This document shows positions 1 to 12,409 of a stretch of 64,000 nt of DNA, piece after piece. The position numbers and the translations under genes were made by a program. The notes beneath the pieces are model-generated. The model ran no database searches and was not told the DNA's origin. It saw only the letters and a program-made list of their open reading frames with translations. Numbering within the stretch: the stretch's first letter is position 1; each line of letters starts with the position of its first letter. Origin of the DNA: Platerodrilus igneus (lineage: Eukaryota > Arthropoda > Insecta > Coleoptera > Lycidae); contig JARFIW010001110.1 of NCBI GenBank assembly GCA_036346225.1, positions 682,001 through 746,000 of the forward strand, in the 5' to 3' direction.

Positions 1-340
1 TACTCCTTTTTCCTATCTCTGCTTGTAATATATCCCATACTATTTCCCAAAAATACTTAGAGCGTATTCTGCCCTTTTATGTCTCCTGTTTTTTTCCACA
101 TATATCCTTCTTCCTCTACTATTTGTATAACCTATTTGTTATTAACTTTGTGTGTCCATGCTATCACCCTTGTACATCTGAAGCACAGCATTCCAAAAGA
201 TTCCTATCGTTTTTCTGTCTGTTTTTTACTGCCCCAATTTCATAGGCATACTGTGCTGTGCACCACACATATGCTTTCAACAATTTTCTTCTTGTTTCTA
301 TGTATCTTGTCTTTCATCATAGGCGCTGTTCTTTCTTGTT
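1..340 (-). pseudogene. LINE reverse transcriptase, C-terminal relic
   Basis: Read on the minus strand, this stretch aligns by eye with the C-terminal part of the LINE reverse transcriptase at about 16,600-16,860, including the segment that in the other copy reads like a YG-x-W region followed by a basic C-terminal region. No long frame survives. It runs off the window edge, and sits directly downstream, in the same orientation, of the internally deleted copy at 345-1245. The plus-strand 87-codon frame over the same bases is a shadow. Assignment rests on similarity between copies within this window. Confidence 0.5.
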
Positions 341-344
341 AGAA

Positions 345-1245
345 GCAGTTCGGTTCCTTCTATTGTTTTACAATTATATACTCTATTTCTCTGACATTCA
401 GTGGTTGTGAAGGGAGGTAAACAGCCCGTGGCTGCCAAGTTCCCACAGCACTTGAACATTTACAGATTCAATATTTTTTTCAAATATGTTTTCGCACAGT
501 CAACATTAGTTGCAGATATTCCATAACCAACACCTGTAGTTGTTTATAATAATCATCAGATTTATCTGCGCTTATTTTTTCGTTATTAGGTTTTCCGTCT
601 CAAAACAGGTTGGACACTGGACACGTACCTGCACTCATTTATATTGTGAATTAGCATACACAGTTCCATGAAATTCTCACACAGCCTGTATACAGCTCGG
701 TTCCCCTTTTCTAATTTTCTAATTTTATACCCTATTTCAGCGAGACTCAGTGAAGGGGTTTATATAATTTTATATAGGTTCTCTAGCTTACCTACTTGCT
801 TCTTGCTTCTAACATTCCACGCTCCGACTCGCAAAACGTTCCCGACTCTAATTCTGAACTTTCCGACCGCATCCTCCAAAGTAATCCCCTCCCGGAGATC
901 CGAATTTGAACTCCGGAATCTTTTGTCCCAAAGAATGCAATCATTTTATTATAATTTAGGTATGCTGTGTACTTGGGAGGTAATGTGGTGGTTTCCCGTT
1001 GCCTTCCACATCGCGGTAGCATGTCTTGGAATGCCATACCGACCTCTATAATCTCTGCCAATTTAAGTACCGAAAAAGCCGCTGCTTTCTTTCGGGGACC
1101 TGTCTTAGTCTGGTTCCTCACTTACGACCCAACTACTTTGGTTGGACCTGTAGTTTGGCTCTTTGGCTCATTAGAACAAGCAAGCCATTTCACCTGTTCT
1201 AGTAATCTAGAACTTCGGCAAGGTGCAATTCCGTTTGAAATGGAT
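345..1245 (-). pseudogene. internally deleted LINE copy (5' part fused to 3' end)
   Basis: On the minus strand, 1245 down to about 770 matches the plus-strand segment 9220-9660. That is the leader and the beginning of a non-LTR endonuclease domain, including the short motif GRQRETTTLPPK and then a WNVR-type start. Below about 765 the sequence instead matches the LINE 3' end seen at 17,010-17,120 (the ACCTGTTTTGAGAC-type segment and the AACAACTACAGGTGTTGG-like segment). The middle of the element (rest of endonuclease, all of RT) is missing. One 109-codon frame (792-1121) is open across the leader but is not a whole protein. Confidence 0.6.
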
Positions 1246-1249
1246 AGGT

Positions 1250-1744
1250 TTATTATGAAGCACTTAATGATTTAATGCCGATAACGAACACGGAATGCCC
1301 TTGGGCGAAGAATGTACCTTTATTGTAAAGGCGACGACGCGAAGATCTGTAACGTATGACTTGCTACGTGTACTGTTCAAGAACGACCCTTTCGGGTTAA
1401 GTGCGAACCAACGAAGTAAGTAGTGGTTTCGATTGATTCGTATGGTATCGTATAGCTTAGCCTTATTTTTTTGTACAGTTAATATGCAATTTATACATGT
1501 TACTCAAAAAGCATTCACAAAAATTATTCTGTAAAAGTTGTAATTAGATTGCAATTAGATTCGAAATTATGGATAAATAGATTATGGATAACAATTAAAA
1601 CAATTTCAAGCAATTTATGTTTTAAAATCGCCGTGAGTTAATATTACAACGTGTACCCCACTATAATAATTCACTCTTCTTTATAGTTTACTGATTTTAC
1701 AATTATATTAAAAAAAGGACTACATAAAGTAAATGCTAGTGTAC
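1250..1744. other. no gene recognised
   Basis: AT-rich non-coding sequence flanking the LINE relic. The first 150 bases (about 1,270-1,420) are more GC-rich than the surroundings and contain several CG-rich words, but I see no frame, repeat or RNA gene there. Confidence 0.5.
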
Positions 1745-2651
1745 TTAAAAAATTACGTAGCCTAATATTTCACTGTTGACGATATTTTTTTTTAATTGAA
1801 ATAATCTAATTAAAGTTTTATCAATAAACTCATTACTTGCAGTCTTTGGGAGTTCAACCAACTCAGATGCTACGTACTTAGCAAAATCTATGTATTCGTT
1901 ACTGTCTGTATGCTGACGTTTTGCAGCAGATGAAATTTTACCAAAGATTCCCATTATTGGATTTACATCTTCTGACAGCTTCCTTTTAGTCCTTTTAATA
2001 GAATTATATTTCATTAAAGTACTTGGTATATTCAAATAATTATCAATCTCACTTCTCTGGGATAGTTCAGACAATGTACAAGAACCTTCGTCAAATTTCT
2101 ATGGTTCTTGGTAATCTTACTCTGCAGTCGTACTTTCAGAAATATTTCCTATATTATCATGTGCTGCAGTCGTCACAGAATCTGTATCCACAAGAAGGTT
2201 TAACCAAGTTCTAAGTTTAATGTAAGCATTAATTATAATCAATGTAATTTTGGTCTTTACTTCCTTCCTAGGTGTTCTGTTTTCAAATATATAATGAACG
2301 AAAAACACGAATGGCCACATCGCGATTGGTATATTTCCAGCACCATTGTATTTTAATGCTGCTATTTTTTGTCTTTTTCTGTGATACTTTTCTCGAATAG
2401 ACATATATTTTATTTGCAATATTCAGCTAAAGTTATTAATTTTTAACTAATGTATATACTTACTATGTTGTTAATATATTACCTGATGAATGAACAGAAA
2501 GAAAAGTATTGTCCCAAGCACGATCAGTCGCTATCCTGTTGCTGTTACCTCTCGTTTCGGAATAATGTGCTGGATAATGTTTAAGCAGCAATTTTTCATT
2601 AATTACTGAACCCTTTGACGCATTTACGATCATATTGTACATAAGCTTCAA
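1745..2651 (-). pseudogene. MADF/BESS-like gene relic, possibly with introns
   Basis: Three minus-strand frames lie in order. 2463-2651 includes a DRAWDN segment like the start of a MADF (Myb/SANT-like) domain. 2117-2419 has IREKYHRKRQK followed by a WPF segment, as in the middle of MADF domains. 1745-2074 has a lysine-rich stretch and then FAKYVASELVELP with a following helix, which resembles a BESS protein-interaction motif. MADF-BESS proteins bind DNA and occur both as host transcription factors and as the second protein of PIF/Harbinger transposons. A possible GT...AG intron separates the first two pieces (GTAATA near 2,482; TTTAG near 2,426), but the spliced frame carries a stop, so the gene is probably decayed. 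No transposase was seen next to it. Confidence 0.4.
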
Positions 2652-2654
2652 ATT

Positions 2655-4360
2655 TTTAAGTAAATTCTATTCTTGATTGCTTTATACAAGCAGAATGCTT
2701 AAATTTAAAGTAGATTTAGAATTAAGCAATATGCAAATTTGTAATGTAAACGTCACTTCAGATTGCCAGATGTCATGCGTCGCAATTTTACTTTCATTCC
2801 AATTTCAAACTATAGGTGAATGTACAATTATCCCGCATATCTAAGTATTTTTGTTACATTTATGTACATTAATTGGTTATTAATTTTGTTTTAGGTACTG
2901 AAGATGTCTTGGTCAGCGTGTGCCATAATGAGGTCAATCAAACGAACCCCACAAAATTCTTAGGATATGTGACACAACTTGCAATGCCTTATCGTAGATA
3001 ACTAGCTGTATAAAATATTGCATTCTCATTTTATATTTCGCAAGTTAAAATATTGATGTACAATAAGACTTCAAGTTATTGATTGTAGATTGAGAGCAAC
3101 AATATAGCTTTTTCTGTGGGACGTTATTCAGCTATTGAACATAATATATTATCTGTACCTTGATACGTTTTATTATTATGTTTTTAAAAAGTGATGAACG
3201 TAATGTTGTTTAAACAGAGGGTATTCGTGTCAAGAATACTAATAAAACAACTATTAGTTTAAGCTTTTTGATTTTTGCTGAAAACTCACGAGCAGCACCA
3301 AATGCAGTCTAGGATACAGGTATTTTGTCACTTTAGCATAACGATGAGATTGGTTCTGGTACACCATAGCATTAAACGTACAATTTTTAACGTGCAAGAA
3401 CGATATGCTTTTGCGATTCTGGCAAACGAACTTTCCAGATAAAGTTCCGGCGGCCAGAATTCAATACACTACGTTTATAGACATTTAAGTCGTTCGTAGA
3501 ACTTTATAAGCAACAATGGCTCAATTGGCAATTGCACATTTAGTACTTATTCCTTGTCAGAACAAGTTCGGAGTATAAAGCGATTAAGGTACAGAAACTT
3601 TGATTGCTAAGCGATATCACGAATTTCCATGGCTTTCAACTATTTTACACTAAACAACGGTAGGTAATTTTCAAGAAAAGCTTATTTGAGTTCCCCAAGT
3701 GGCGATATTTTTCAAACTATCAACCACACCCGCAGTTTAATTTAAAAGTTGCAGATGAAGGTTGTTTCTTATAACCCACTCCTGCCAACTGTCATGTCGT
3801 ATAGTAGCAGCGTTCCTTATTTGTTGGAGGTAGACGTTGGTTTTTTCCAAATTGCATGTAAATGAATTACGACAGACATTATTTCATGTATTTATTAAGA
3901 AGAAATATAAAAGTATGACTCTGATCATTCTTGTTTTATTAAACTACAAACAATTCAGCTTCAATATGTATTGTGTATTTCACACAATTTCTACAATTTA
4001 TATATAGAATAAAATTTTTATCAAGATTTTTCTGTATTATTTTTACCATTCTTTATTAAAAAAGACAAAGATAGACTCTGCAAAAAACAAGAAATTTTTC
4101 TTGTACAATTTTTACGCTGTCTCCAAATTTTGTGAATACGATTATTAGATTCAAAATCTGAAGCTTCTGATTAAAATCAGTTGGTGTTGTAGAGTATGAA
4201 CCCTTATTAGCAAGTTGTCACCGCTGATGGTAAACCAGAAATAGAACGATAGGTAATTGGTCCCTGTTGTAACGATGGCAGAAGGGGAGGGTGGCTTGCT
4301 CAGCCAGGAGGTCGTGGGCTGACGGCTTCGACTAAGGACCAGAATGGCGAAGCTCGAAGA
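2655..4360. other. no gene recognised
   Basis: About 1.7 kb of AT-rich sequence without a convincing frame. The last ~230 bases (4,150-4,384) are GC-richer and form an open minus-strand frame of 77 codons. I read these as the leader downstream of a retrotransposon primer-binding site, not as a gene. Confidence 0.4.
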
Positions 4361-4364
4361 GTAA

Positions 4365-5990
4365 GGGCGCCAGTGTTTTGCCACAAAGAAAATATAGAAA
4401 TGTGACTCAAAGGTTCCAACTCATACACAAGTTCCCAAATACCATATCCAAGCAGCACAAATTGGCACAATCGTCAAGCGCTAACTCAAAACAATAATAA
4501 AAATAATAATCAAGGAACACGTATAATATTTACTTGGCACAAATACAGGTGACACAATGCACAAAAAAAAGAGACAATAAAGTGATGCGTGGAGACCCAC
4601 GAACGGTTCGGTACATACACATACCGCAAAATAGGCGAATGAATAAGTTGTAACTAACGCAAGTTAAAACGCGACGAAAGGCATGCCGCTCATCCGTTAT
4701 ATAAAGGCGCGGAAATATATAATCTCTAAAATTTATAAATATATCGCGTTCGTTGGTGGATCTTTTACAAAACAAAATATTGTAACATAAAAATAAACCT
4801 GAAAAATAAGGCAAAATACATAGCATATACATCTGGTGAAATTAATAGTAAAGCAGATCACAAAAAAAAAGTATAAACACACTGTAAGTCACAATTGTTA
4901 CTACAAAACTTCGGTATCTAAAGAAAAAGTACACACAATAGTTCGCCTGAATAGTGATTAAACATGTAAACACCGAGGGAAAAGCAAAAGAATTTATCAA
5001 ACGTTACTTCTAATTTCCAAAAATGTAAAAATATAACTTTCGTTGTAATAAAACTGGATTTTGTAATAATTAAAGCGTAACTAAATTTAGCTGATAACGT
5101 AGTTTAAATTGGTTGTTGAGGCGATACCAAAAAAAACAGGTATTAAAGTAAATATGTATACGACCTTCGAGATCCAGGTGTCCTAAGTACTCTTAGTAGT
5201 AGCAACACAGCTCTGGGCTCGATAATCGGCGGGGCGACTATTGCTTCCTTCCAGAACAGCCAATTTAAATTTGTAAACAAAAGCAAGGAACAAGCAGGAA
5301 CGTTGATCGAAAGCAAAAACAAAAGGTACTACTAAGAGTAGTACCGACGGCAGTCTAAAGCAGGTAGTACTAAAAGATGGTACAAAAAAAAGAAGGCCAC
5401 TAAAATGAGAGAAAAATAATTAGAATACAAATACTGTACCTAAATAATTATGTACGTTGGACGGCCTTATCGCAAAGGCGAAGAGTCGGAGACGCAAATA
5501 AATTCCACAAACGGAAGTGGACAAACGCCACTAACTTCTGTCGTATAATTACAGGTCCTCCTCAAGGAGATGCTAAAACAAATGCTCAATACGCACTTAT
5601 AAAATTATACAACAAAACCAAGAGCGTTCACTCTACTCTTTTACAAGCTTCAAACAAACAATCAAAATCAAAATCATGCATACTACACCTGCTAGATAAG
5701 ATAATCGATCCATTCAGAAATAGAAATAGACAAAGAGTTAAAGCGAGTTGGAAATTAATTTTGAGAACCGGATAAGATTATGCAGAAAACACAGAATAAC
5801 TTCAAAACTGGAAAGCTACACGTAACAAAGTATTCTTTATTTATATGCATAAAACAACAGTGAATAATTTGAGATTGAATATGTTTAATGCTACCCTTTA
5901 AACACATACCTATGTACCAATAAACATGCAGTATTATCTGAACAATTAGTGCTACATAGAAATTCTTAATTAAAACAATCTCACCAAATA
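4365..5990 (-). mobile_element. possible LTR with tRNA-Lys-type primer-binding site
   Basis: On the minus strand, TGGCGCCC (4365-4372) follows, one base after, a sequence ending AACA (4374). TGGCGCC is the usual start of a primer-binding site complementary to a tRNA-Lys 3' end, and LTRs end in CA. The ~1.6 kb upstream on the minus strand would then be the LTR, similar in length to the other LTR candidates here. I could not find the far end or a second LTR, so the upper limit is a guess. No gag or pol follows. Confidence 0.3.
5325..5345. repeat. short perfect palindrome with partial copy nearby
   Basis: Nine-base arms (GGTACTACT / AGTAGTACC) around AAG. The related reverse-oriented words TACTCTTAGTAGTAG occur at about 5187-5201 and GTAGTACTA at about 5362. 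This may be a regulatory repeat in an LTR; no function can be assigned. Confidence 0.45.
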
Positions 5991-6089
5991 TAGGCAGCTA
6001 CCATGTTCGCACCTTAGTGGATCTTGTAGAACACGTTATTCTTCAGTTGAAGCACTCACCTGACTCTCTTACTAATCCCGGTGCTACCA

Positions 6090-6098
6090 CATTTCCCC
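6090..6098 (+). repeat. 9-bp target duplication, left copy
   Basis: CATTTCCCC, directly before the foldback element; the right copy at 8910-8918 reads CACTTCCCC (8 of 9 identical). Confidence 0.65.
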
Positions 6099-8909
6099 AG
6101 GTGCGTGAAGTTAACGGAATATTGTCGGCAGGAATACTTTTAATTGATGTAATTGTGTGCTTCATTAGTGCTTTTTAGTGCCCCAACATAAAAGTCAGCG
6201 GACTATTCAAACAATTGTTATAAGCAGTTAAAGTTATTCCGCCAACTTCACGCCCGGCGGAAAAGTGTCAATAGGAATGATAGTAGCCGGTGTAATGGTT
6301 AGTGGTTCGTTAGTGCTTTTTAGTGCCCAAATATAAATGTCAGTGGACTACTCAAAAATATTTATACGCAGTTAAAGTTATTCCGCCAACTTCACGCCTA
6401 GCGGAAAAGTGTCGGCAAGAATAATTACAGCAAATGTAATTGTTAGTGCTTCATTAGTGCTTTTTAGTGCCCAAATATGAATGTCAACTGACTACTCAAA
6501 AATAGTTACATGCAGTTAAAGTTATTCCACCAACTTCACGCCTAGCGGAAAAGTGTCGGCAGGAATAGTTGTAGCAGGTGTAATGGTTAGTGCTTCGTTA
6601 CCGCCTTTTAGTGTCCACATATAAATGCCAGCGCACTACTCAAAAAATAGTTATATGCAATTAAAGTTGTTTCGCCAACATGATGCCTGGCGGAAAAGGG
6701 TTGGCAGGAATAATTTTAGCCGACATAATGGTTAGTGCTTTTTAGTGCCCAAACATAAACGTCAACAGACTACTAATAGTTATATGCAGTTAAAGTTATT
6801 CTGCGTGCTATACGCCTGACGGAAAGGTGTCGGCAGGAATAATTGTGTCATGTGTAATGGTTAGTCCTTTGTCAGTGGTTTCTTAGTGAATAAATGTGAA
6901 TGTCAGCAAACTACCCAAAAAACGCGCAGTTAAAGTTATTCCGCTAACTTGAAACTTGGCGGAAACGTGTTGGCAGGAATAATTGTAACCAGTGAAATGG
7001 TTAGTGATTCGTTAGTGCTTTTTAGTGCCCAAATATGAATGTCAGTGGACTACTCAAGCAATAGTTATAAGTAGTTACAGTTATCCCACCAACTTCACGC
7101 CTTGGGGAAAAGTGTCAGCAAAAATAATGGTATACGATGTAATGGTTAGTGCTTCGTTAGTACAGTTCACTGCAAAAATGTAAATGCCAGCAGACTACTC
7201 AAATGGAAGTTATACGCAGTCAAATTTGAATCTAATGAAAACTAAATCAAAATATAAACGACTAAAGTATCATAGAAGATGATATTGTAATATGAATTCA
7301 AATAAAAATTTGTCCTAAAAAATTATATTAGTTAAACTTTAGGCAAGTAAGTTTAACTAATAGAATTTTTTTCGACGCAAATTTGTATTTGAATTGATAT
7401 TACTATATCATCTTGAATGCTACCTTAGTCGTTTATATTTCGAGTTAGTTTTCATTAGATTCAAATTTTACTGCGTATAACTTCGATTTGAGTAGTCCGT
7501 TAGCATCCATATTTTTGCAGTATACTGTACTAACATAGCACTGACCATTACACCAGTTACCATTATTTTTGACGACACTTTTTCGCCAGGCGTGAAGTTG
7601 GCGGAATAACTTTAACTGCTCATATCTATTGTGTGAGTAGTCCACTGACATTTATATTTGGGCACTAAAAAGCACTAATGAAGCATTAACCATTACACTG
7701 GTTACAATCATTCGTGTCGACACTTTTCCGCCATGCGTAAAGTTAGCGGAATAACTGTAACTGCGTGCAATTATTTTTTGAGTAGTTTGCGGCCACTCAT
7801 GTTTGGGCATTAGAAAGCACAAACGACGTACTAACCTTTACACAGGTAACAATTATTTCCGACTTCACTTTTTTGCCAGACGAGAAGATGGCGGAATAAC
7901 TTTAACTGCATATAAGTATTTTTGAGTAGTCCGCTGACATTTATTTTTGGGCATTAAAGAGCACTAACAAAGCACTAACCATTACGTCGGCTATTCCTGT
8001 CGATACTTTTCCGCTAGGCTTCATGTCGGCGGAATAACTTTAACTACATATAACTATTATTCGAGTAGTCCGCTGACATTCATGTTTGGACACTAAAAAG
8101 CTCCAACGAATCAGTAGCGATTATACCTGCTACAATTATTCCTTTTGACACTATTCCGCTAGGCGTGAAGTTGGCAGAATAACCTTAGTTGCATATAACT
8201 ATTGTTTGAATAGTCCGCTAACATTCATATTTGGGCATTAAAAAGCACTAATGAAGCATTAACCATTACTTCGGCTAAAATTATTCATGCTCTCGCTTCT
8301 CCGCCAGGCGTGAAGTTGGCGGAATAACTTTAACTGCTTATAACTATTGTTTGAATAGTCCGTCGACATTCATATTTGGGCATTATAATGCACTAATGAA
8401 GCATTGACCATTACGTGAGGTAAAATTATTCCAGTCGACACTTTTCCGCTAGACATGGTTCTGGCGAGATAACTTTAACTGCATCTAAGTTTTATAGTAG
8501 TCCGATGACATTCATATTTGGGTACTAAAAAGCACTAACAAAAAGCACTAACGAAACACTAACCGTTACGGCGGCTACAATTATCCCCACCGACACTTTT
8601 CCGCCAGGCGTGAAAATGGCAGAATAACTTTAACTGCATGTAACTATTTTTTGAGTAGTCCACTGGCATTCATATTTGGGCACTAAAAAGCACTAACTAA
8701 GCACTAACCATTACACCGGCCACAATTATTCTTGCGTAGACTTTTTCGCCAAGCGTGAAGTTGGCGGGTTAACTTTAACTGCTTATAACTATTGTTTGAG
8801 TAGTCCGCTGACTTTTATATTAGGGTACTAAAAAGCACCAACAAAGCACTAACAATTACTCCAATTAAAATTATTCTTGCCGATGTTATTCCGCTAACTT
8901 CAAGCACCT
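6099..8909. mobile_element. foldback (FB-type) element, one 2.8-kb palindrome
   Basis: The element starts AGGTGCGTGAAGTT and ends in the near-complement CTTCAAGCACCT. The left arm (6099 to about 7340) holds about eight head-to-tail units of roughly 145 bp. Each has GTTAAAGTTATTCCGCCAAC, a GGAAAAGTGTCGGCAGGAAT-like block, AGTGCTTTTTAGTGCCCAAA and GACTACTCAAA. The right arm (about 7350-8909) carries about ten inverted units. The arms continue to the centre, where TTAGTTAAACTT and AAGTTTAACTAA face each other across a few bases near 7,343. Long inverted repeats built of tandem subunits plus a 9-bp target duplication match the Foldback class. It encodes nothing, so it depended on a transposase elsewhere. 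A 68-codon frame (7445-7651) falls in the repeats and is not a gene. Confidence 0.85.
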
Positions 8910-8918
8910 CACTTCCCC
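8910..8918 (+). repeat. 9-bp target duplication, right copy
   Basis: CACTTCCCC, directly after the foldback element; pairs with 6090-6098. Confidence 0.65.
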
Positions 8919-9215
8919 ACTACCTTAAATAACACCATATCCTACCCTTAACATAGATGGGCCTTTTACAGTGTGTTATCTTTCTGATAGGATTGCGACC
9001 TACTATTACATTTATTTTACTCAATTTATTTTACAGTTGTCTTAAGATTTAAAATAATAGTGACATATTAATCTCTAACAAATTTTTCTACATACAATTA
9101 CTTTATTTGATACTCTATTTTAGTGCTAGGTCGCATCACGAATTTAAATAGTCTTTCAGACTATAAATTTAGTAACAGAAATTTAATACAATGTAAATTA
9201 TGGCCATTCTGAACG
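8919..9215. other. no gene recognised
   Basis: AT-rich spacer between the foldback element and the LINE copy; nothing seen. Confidence 0.5.
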
Positions 9216-9219
9216 AAGC

Positions 9220-11009
9220 TGCACCTTAAAGAAGTTCTAAAATACTAGAACCGGTAGAATGGCTGGCGTGTTTCAGTGAACTAAAGAGCCGAACTATAGG
9301 TATAACCAAATTAGAGGGGTCTTTAGTGAGAAACCATACTAAGACATCTCCGAAAGAGGGCAGCAGCTCTTTTGGTACTTAGAGAGGTAAATACTAATGG
9401 TTTCGGTTTGGCATTCTAAGACACACTACTGCAAAGTGGAAGGCAACAGGAAACCACTACGTTTCCTTCCATGTACATAGCGCACTTAAAACTATTAAAA
9501 TAATGACATTCTCTGGAAGAAAAGATTTCCGAGCTAAAACAGTTTCACATACCGATCTTCGGAAGGGTACTTACTACTGGAGAAGACTCTGGAACATTTT
9601 ACAAATCGCAGTGTGGAATGTCGGAAGCTTGAAGCAGCAGGTAAGCTAGAGAATTTAAACATTAAAATGGAATTGTAAGCATTAGACATAGTAGAGGTTA
9701 GTGAAGCTTGGCGTCCACAGACGGTTGATTTTTGGAGCGGAGACTTTTGGTAATTTATACAGGATCAAAGGAAAAAAATTTGGGTGTGGGGATTGGTGTG
9801 CGGAAAAAGAACACTGAGTAGAAAGCTGTTTGCAAAACCTGTAAATACAGTAATAATACAAGTATACATACCCACCTTTAGCCAAAATAAGGAGCAGGTA
9901 GAAGTGATCTAAAAAGATATTGAAAGCATACTAAGATTCGTAAAAGGACTTGAAAATTTAATGATTACGGGAGATTTTAATGCAGCATCAGGCTAGGCCA
10001 AGGAAAAAGCAGTAGTAAATTTATTTGGTTTAAGCACGAGAAACGACAAAGAAAATAAGCTGGTAGAATATTGCGACAAAAATAATTTAACCATCACAAA
10101 CTCATTAATTGAACATCATGCTAGAAGACGATTCACGTGGAAGATGTCAGGAGATATCAAATAGATTACATTCTTGTTTGACGGCGGTTTAGAAATCAAG
10201 TTTAAGATTGTTGAAGCTACCTAGATGCATATATGGATACTGACCAAAGCATAGTAATGTTGTACGCCGCGCTCAAATTTCAAAATTTGAAAAGAAAAAA
10301 CGTAATAAAGCAATTGAGTTTGAGAAATTAAAAAATAAAGGTAGTTACAAAAGATTTGAGAAAAAATCGAACGAATTGCTGAAAGACATCGAAAATTTTT
10401 TTGATATTAACGAAGTAACAACAGAATGGATAACGTTATATCCAACAGACATGGCGACCAAAGATATCCGGAGGTATAAACAGAAAAAAAGATAAAAAAC
10501 CATGGGCAACAAGGATTATTCTGAATTTAATAAAAGAAAGGCTAAAATACAAAAACGGACCAGACGAAGCAGGAATGAGCAATTATTCGCAAATGCAGAA
10601 AAGCTAAAGAACAGTGAATTGATGAAAGGCGTAAAAAGGTACAAACTAAGATGGAAATAGGAAAGACAGACGAAGCATACAAACTAATTATGGTAAAACC
10701 TAGGGATAAAACACCGTATAACAAACATATATTGGGCGCAGGAGGAAACATCATTATTGAAAATATAGTGGAAATGGTTAGAAGGCAATAATATATTATG
10801 GGGATTTATTTGCAGTCCAGAAACTAGAAGCGCTAGAACAGAAGACGGACATTGAAAGGGATGATTTGAGATATTGTGCACTTAGAGATGATTTTCAACT
10901 AGCATTTAAGAGTCTGTAAAATAATAAGGCCCTGGGTATAGCAGAAACTCCAAAAGCTCCTGGATATCGGTAACAGAACGTTTTTTCCAATTTGTAAGCT
11001 ATACACTGA
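9220..11009 (+). pseudogene. LINE copy, 5' half: leader and endonuclease domain
   Basis: Leader (9220-9600) matches the minus-strand copy at 770-1245. From about 9615, broken frames read as an apurinic-type (APE) endonuclease of a non-LTR retrotransposon: NVRSLKQQGKLENL, then DIVEVSEAW, then MITGDFNAASG near 9,960-9,995, then GLSTRNDKENKLVEYC and RRRFTWKMSGD near 10,030-10,160. This is the usual order of endonuclease blocks before the reverse transcriptase. A basic linker follows (10,320-10,800), then LAFKSL and NNKA at about 10,900-10,935, which is the segment that precedes RT. Many stops and frameshifts. The copy is interrupted at 11,009 by a DNA transposon and resumes at 15,715. RTE- or CR1-like clades are plausible; I cannot decide. 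Confidence 0.7.
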
Positions 11010-12409
11010 GGAACAGCCAAATGGAATAAATTTATTATTTTAATAGCTTTGCATATTTACAGAAAATCCCTAAACATGTCAATTTTAGATTATGAATTGA
11101 CATCCTGCTACGGAAAAATTTGATCGCTATATTTAACAACCTTCGAGTAATAGTTACAACCCCCAATTTTTTAAATAGGAAATATGATCTCTTGCTATAT
11201 CGTTTGAAAGGTCTTTTCATTTTCTATTCAAAAATGTAATTGTTTTTACATTTATTGCAAAAATTTCCATAAAGAGTTACATCAAAAACTAATAAGTTAT
11301 ATTGTTTATGTCTGTTCCGTAACCGTTCATTATTTACAATTCTTCTTGTATATATCATAAAATACTCCTGCATACACAATCGATTTCTATACATTATTCC
11401 TACCAACATAAAACTAACCAAACACAACGGAACAGATAAGAAACAAGAGTGTTCGAGCAACCTTCAAGCAATCAAGACGCGTCCTCCGATATGCCGTGCA
11501 TATGGTCGCGATAAAGAGGCATAATCAGTTAAAACGTTACATTGAAGTGCGTGATAAGTGGACATTGAATCAACAGACAATTCATTATCAAGTGTAAGCC
11601 GTTTCACCACTTCAAACAACAAGATTATAGTCGAAACTACACCACATGTCAAATCAAGGTTAGTTATCCTATCATTTATACTAACAACCAATCTGTTATA
11701 TTTATTATCTGATTATCCACTATTTTGCTGGTCATTTAGACTATTAACCTTTTATTCAATAATCATACACAAGTCTACACCAAGCCTAGCATTGTTTTCA
11801 AATACGCATGCTACAACTTGGTATTTTATCATCTATACTTTAACCCCTAAACAACAACGCGTGTTTTCAAATACGCACGCGCCAATGTCTTCATAAATTA
11901 TGAAAAGGAAAAAAACATAAATGTCGTTGAAGTAGATGCTCAAAACGCTCGCCGCGAAGGTCTTGGCAACATACTAATCTTAAATAAAAATGTCTTCACT
12001 TTATTTAACATCTCAAGCGTCACCGATCTTATCGTCAAAGTTATTTATCTTCTTACGTCATCTAAATCAAGGGGTTTAGTTTTGTACACTGCTACGCGTT
12101 TCTTTTACGGTATGCTGTGCGGACAAGAAAGAAAGAACGCAGCACAGTAAGTAATAGAAAATTGCCTGCACCGAATACCGCAACAAAACACAGGGACAGA
12201 AACGTACTCAAAAAGAATCAGAGTTTGGGCTAGCTCAAAAACGTCAGAGAGTGGGCTTGGTGACCTAGAAAAAAAAGAATTGGAAACTTTAGTAACAAAG
12301 AAATTATACTACGAACATGTTACAGCGTTTTATACATATAGCGTCAACATACATATAATACAGTATGACTTAAACATGTAACGCCTATTTTTCGTTAATT
12401 ATTATTTTA

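Noticed and set aside
668..1275. Long plus-strand frames (668-1051 and 967-1275)
   Set aside because: They lie antisense to the LINE leader, whose minus-strand identity is shown by the copy at 9,220.
6200..8900. Regular repeats that might suggest a CRISPR array or satellite
   Set aside because: Units are ~145 bp, contiguous and in two inverted blocks with a target duplication, which fits a foldback element in a eukaryote.
10542..10881. Overlapping minus-strand frames of 65-70 codons
   Set aside because: Shadows of the plus-strand LINE linker region.
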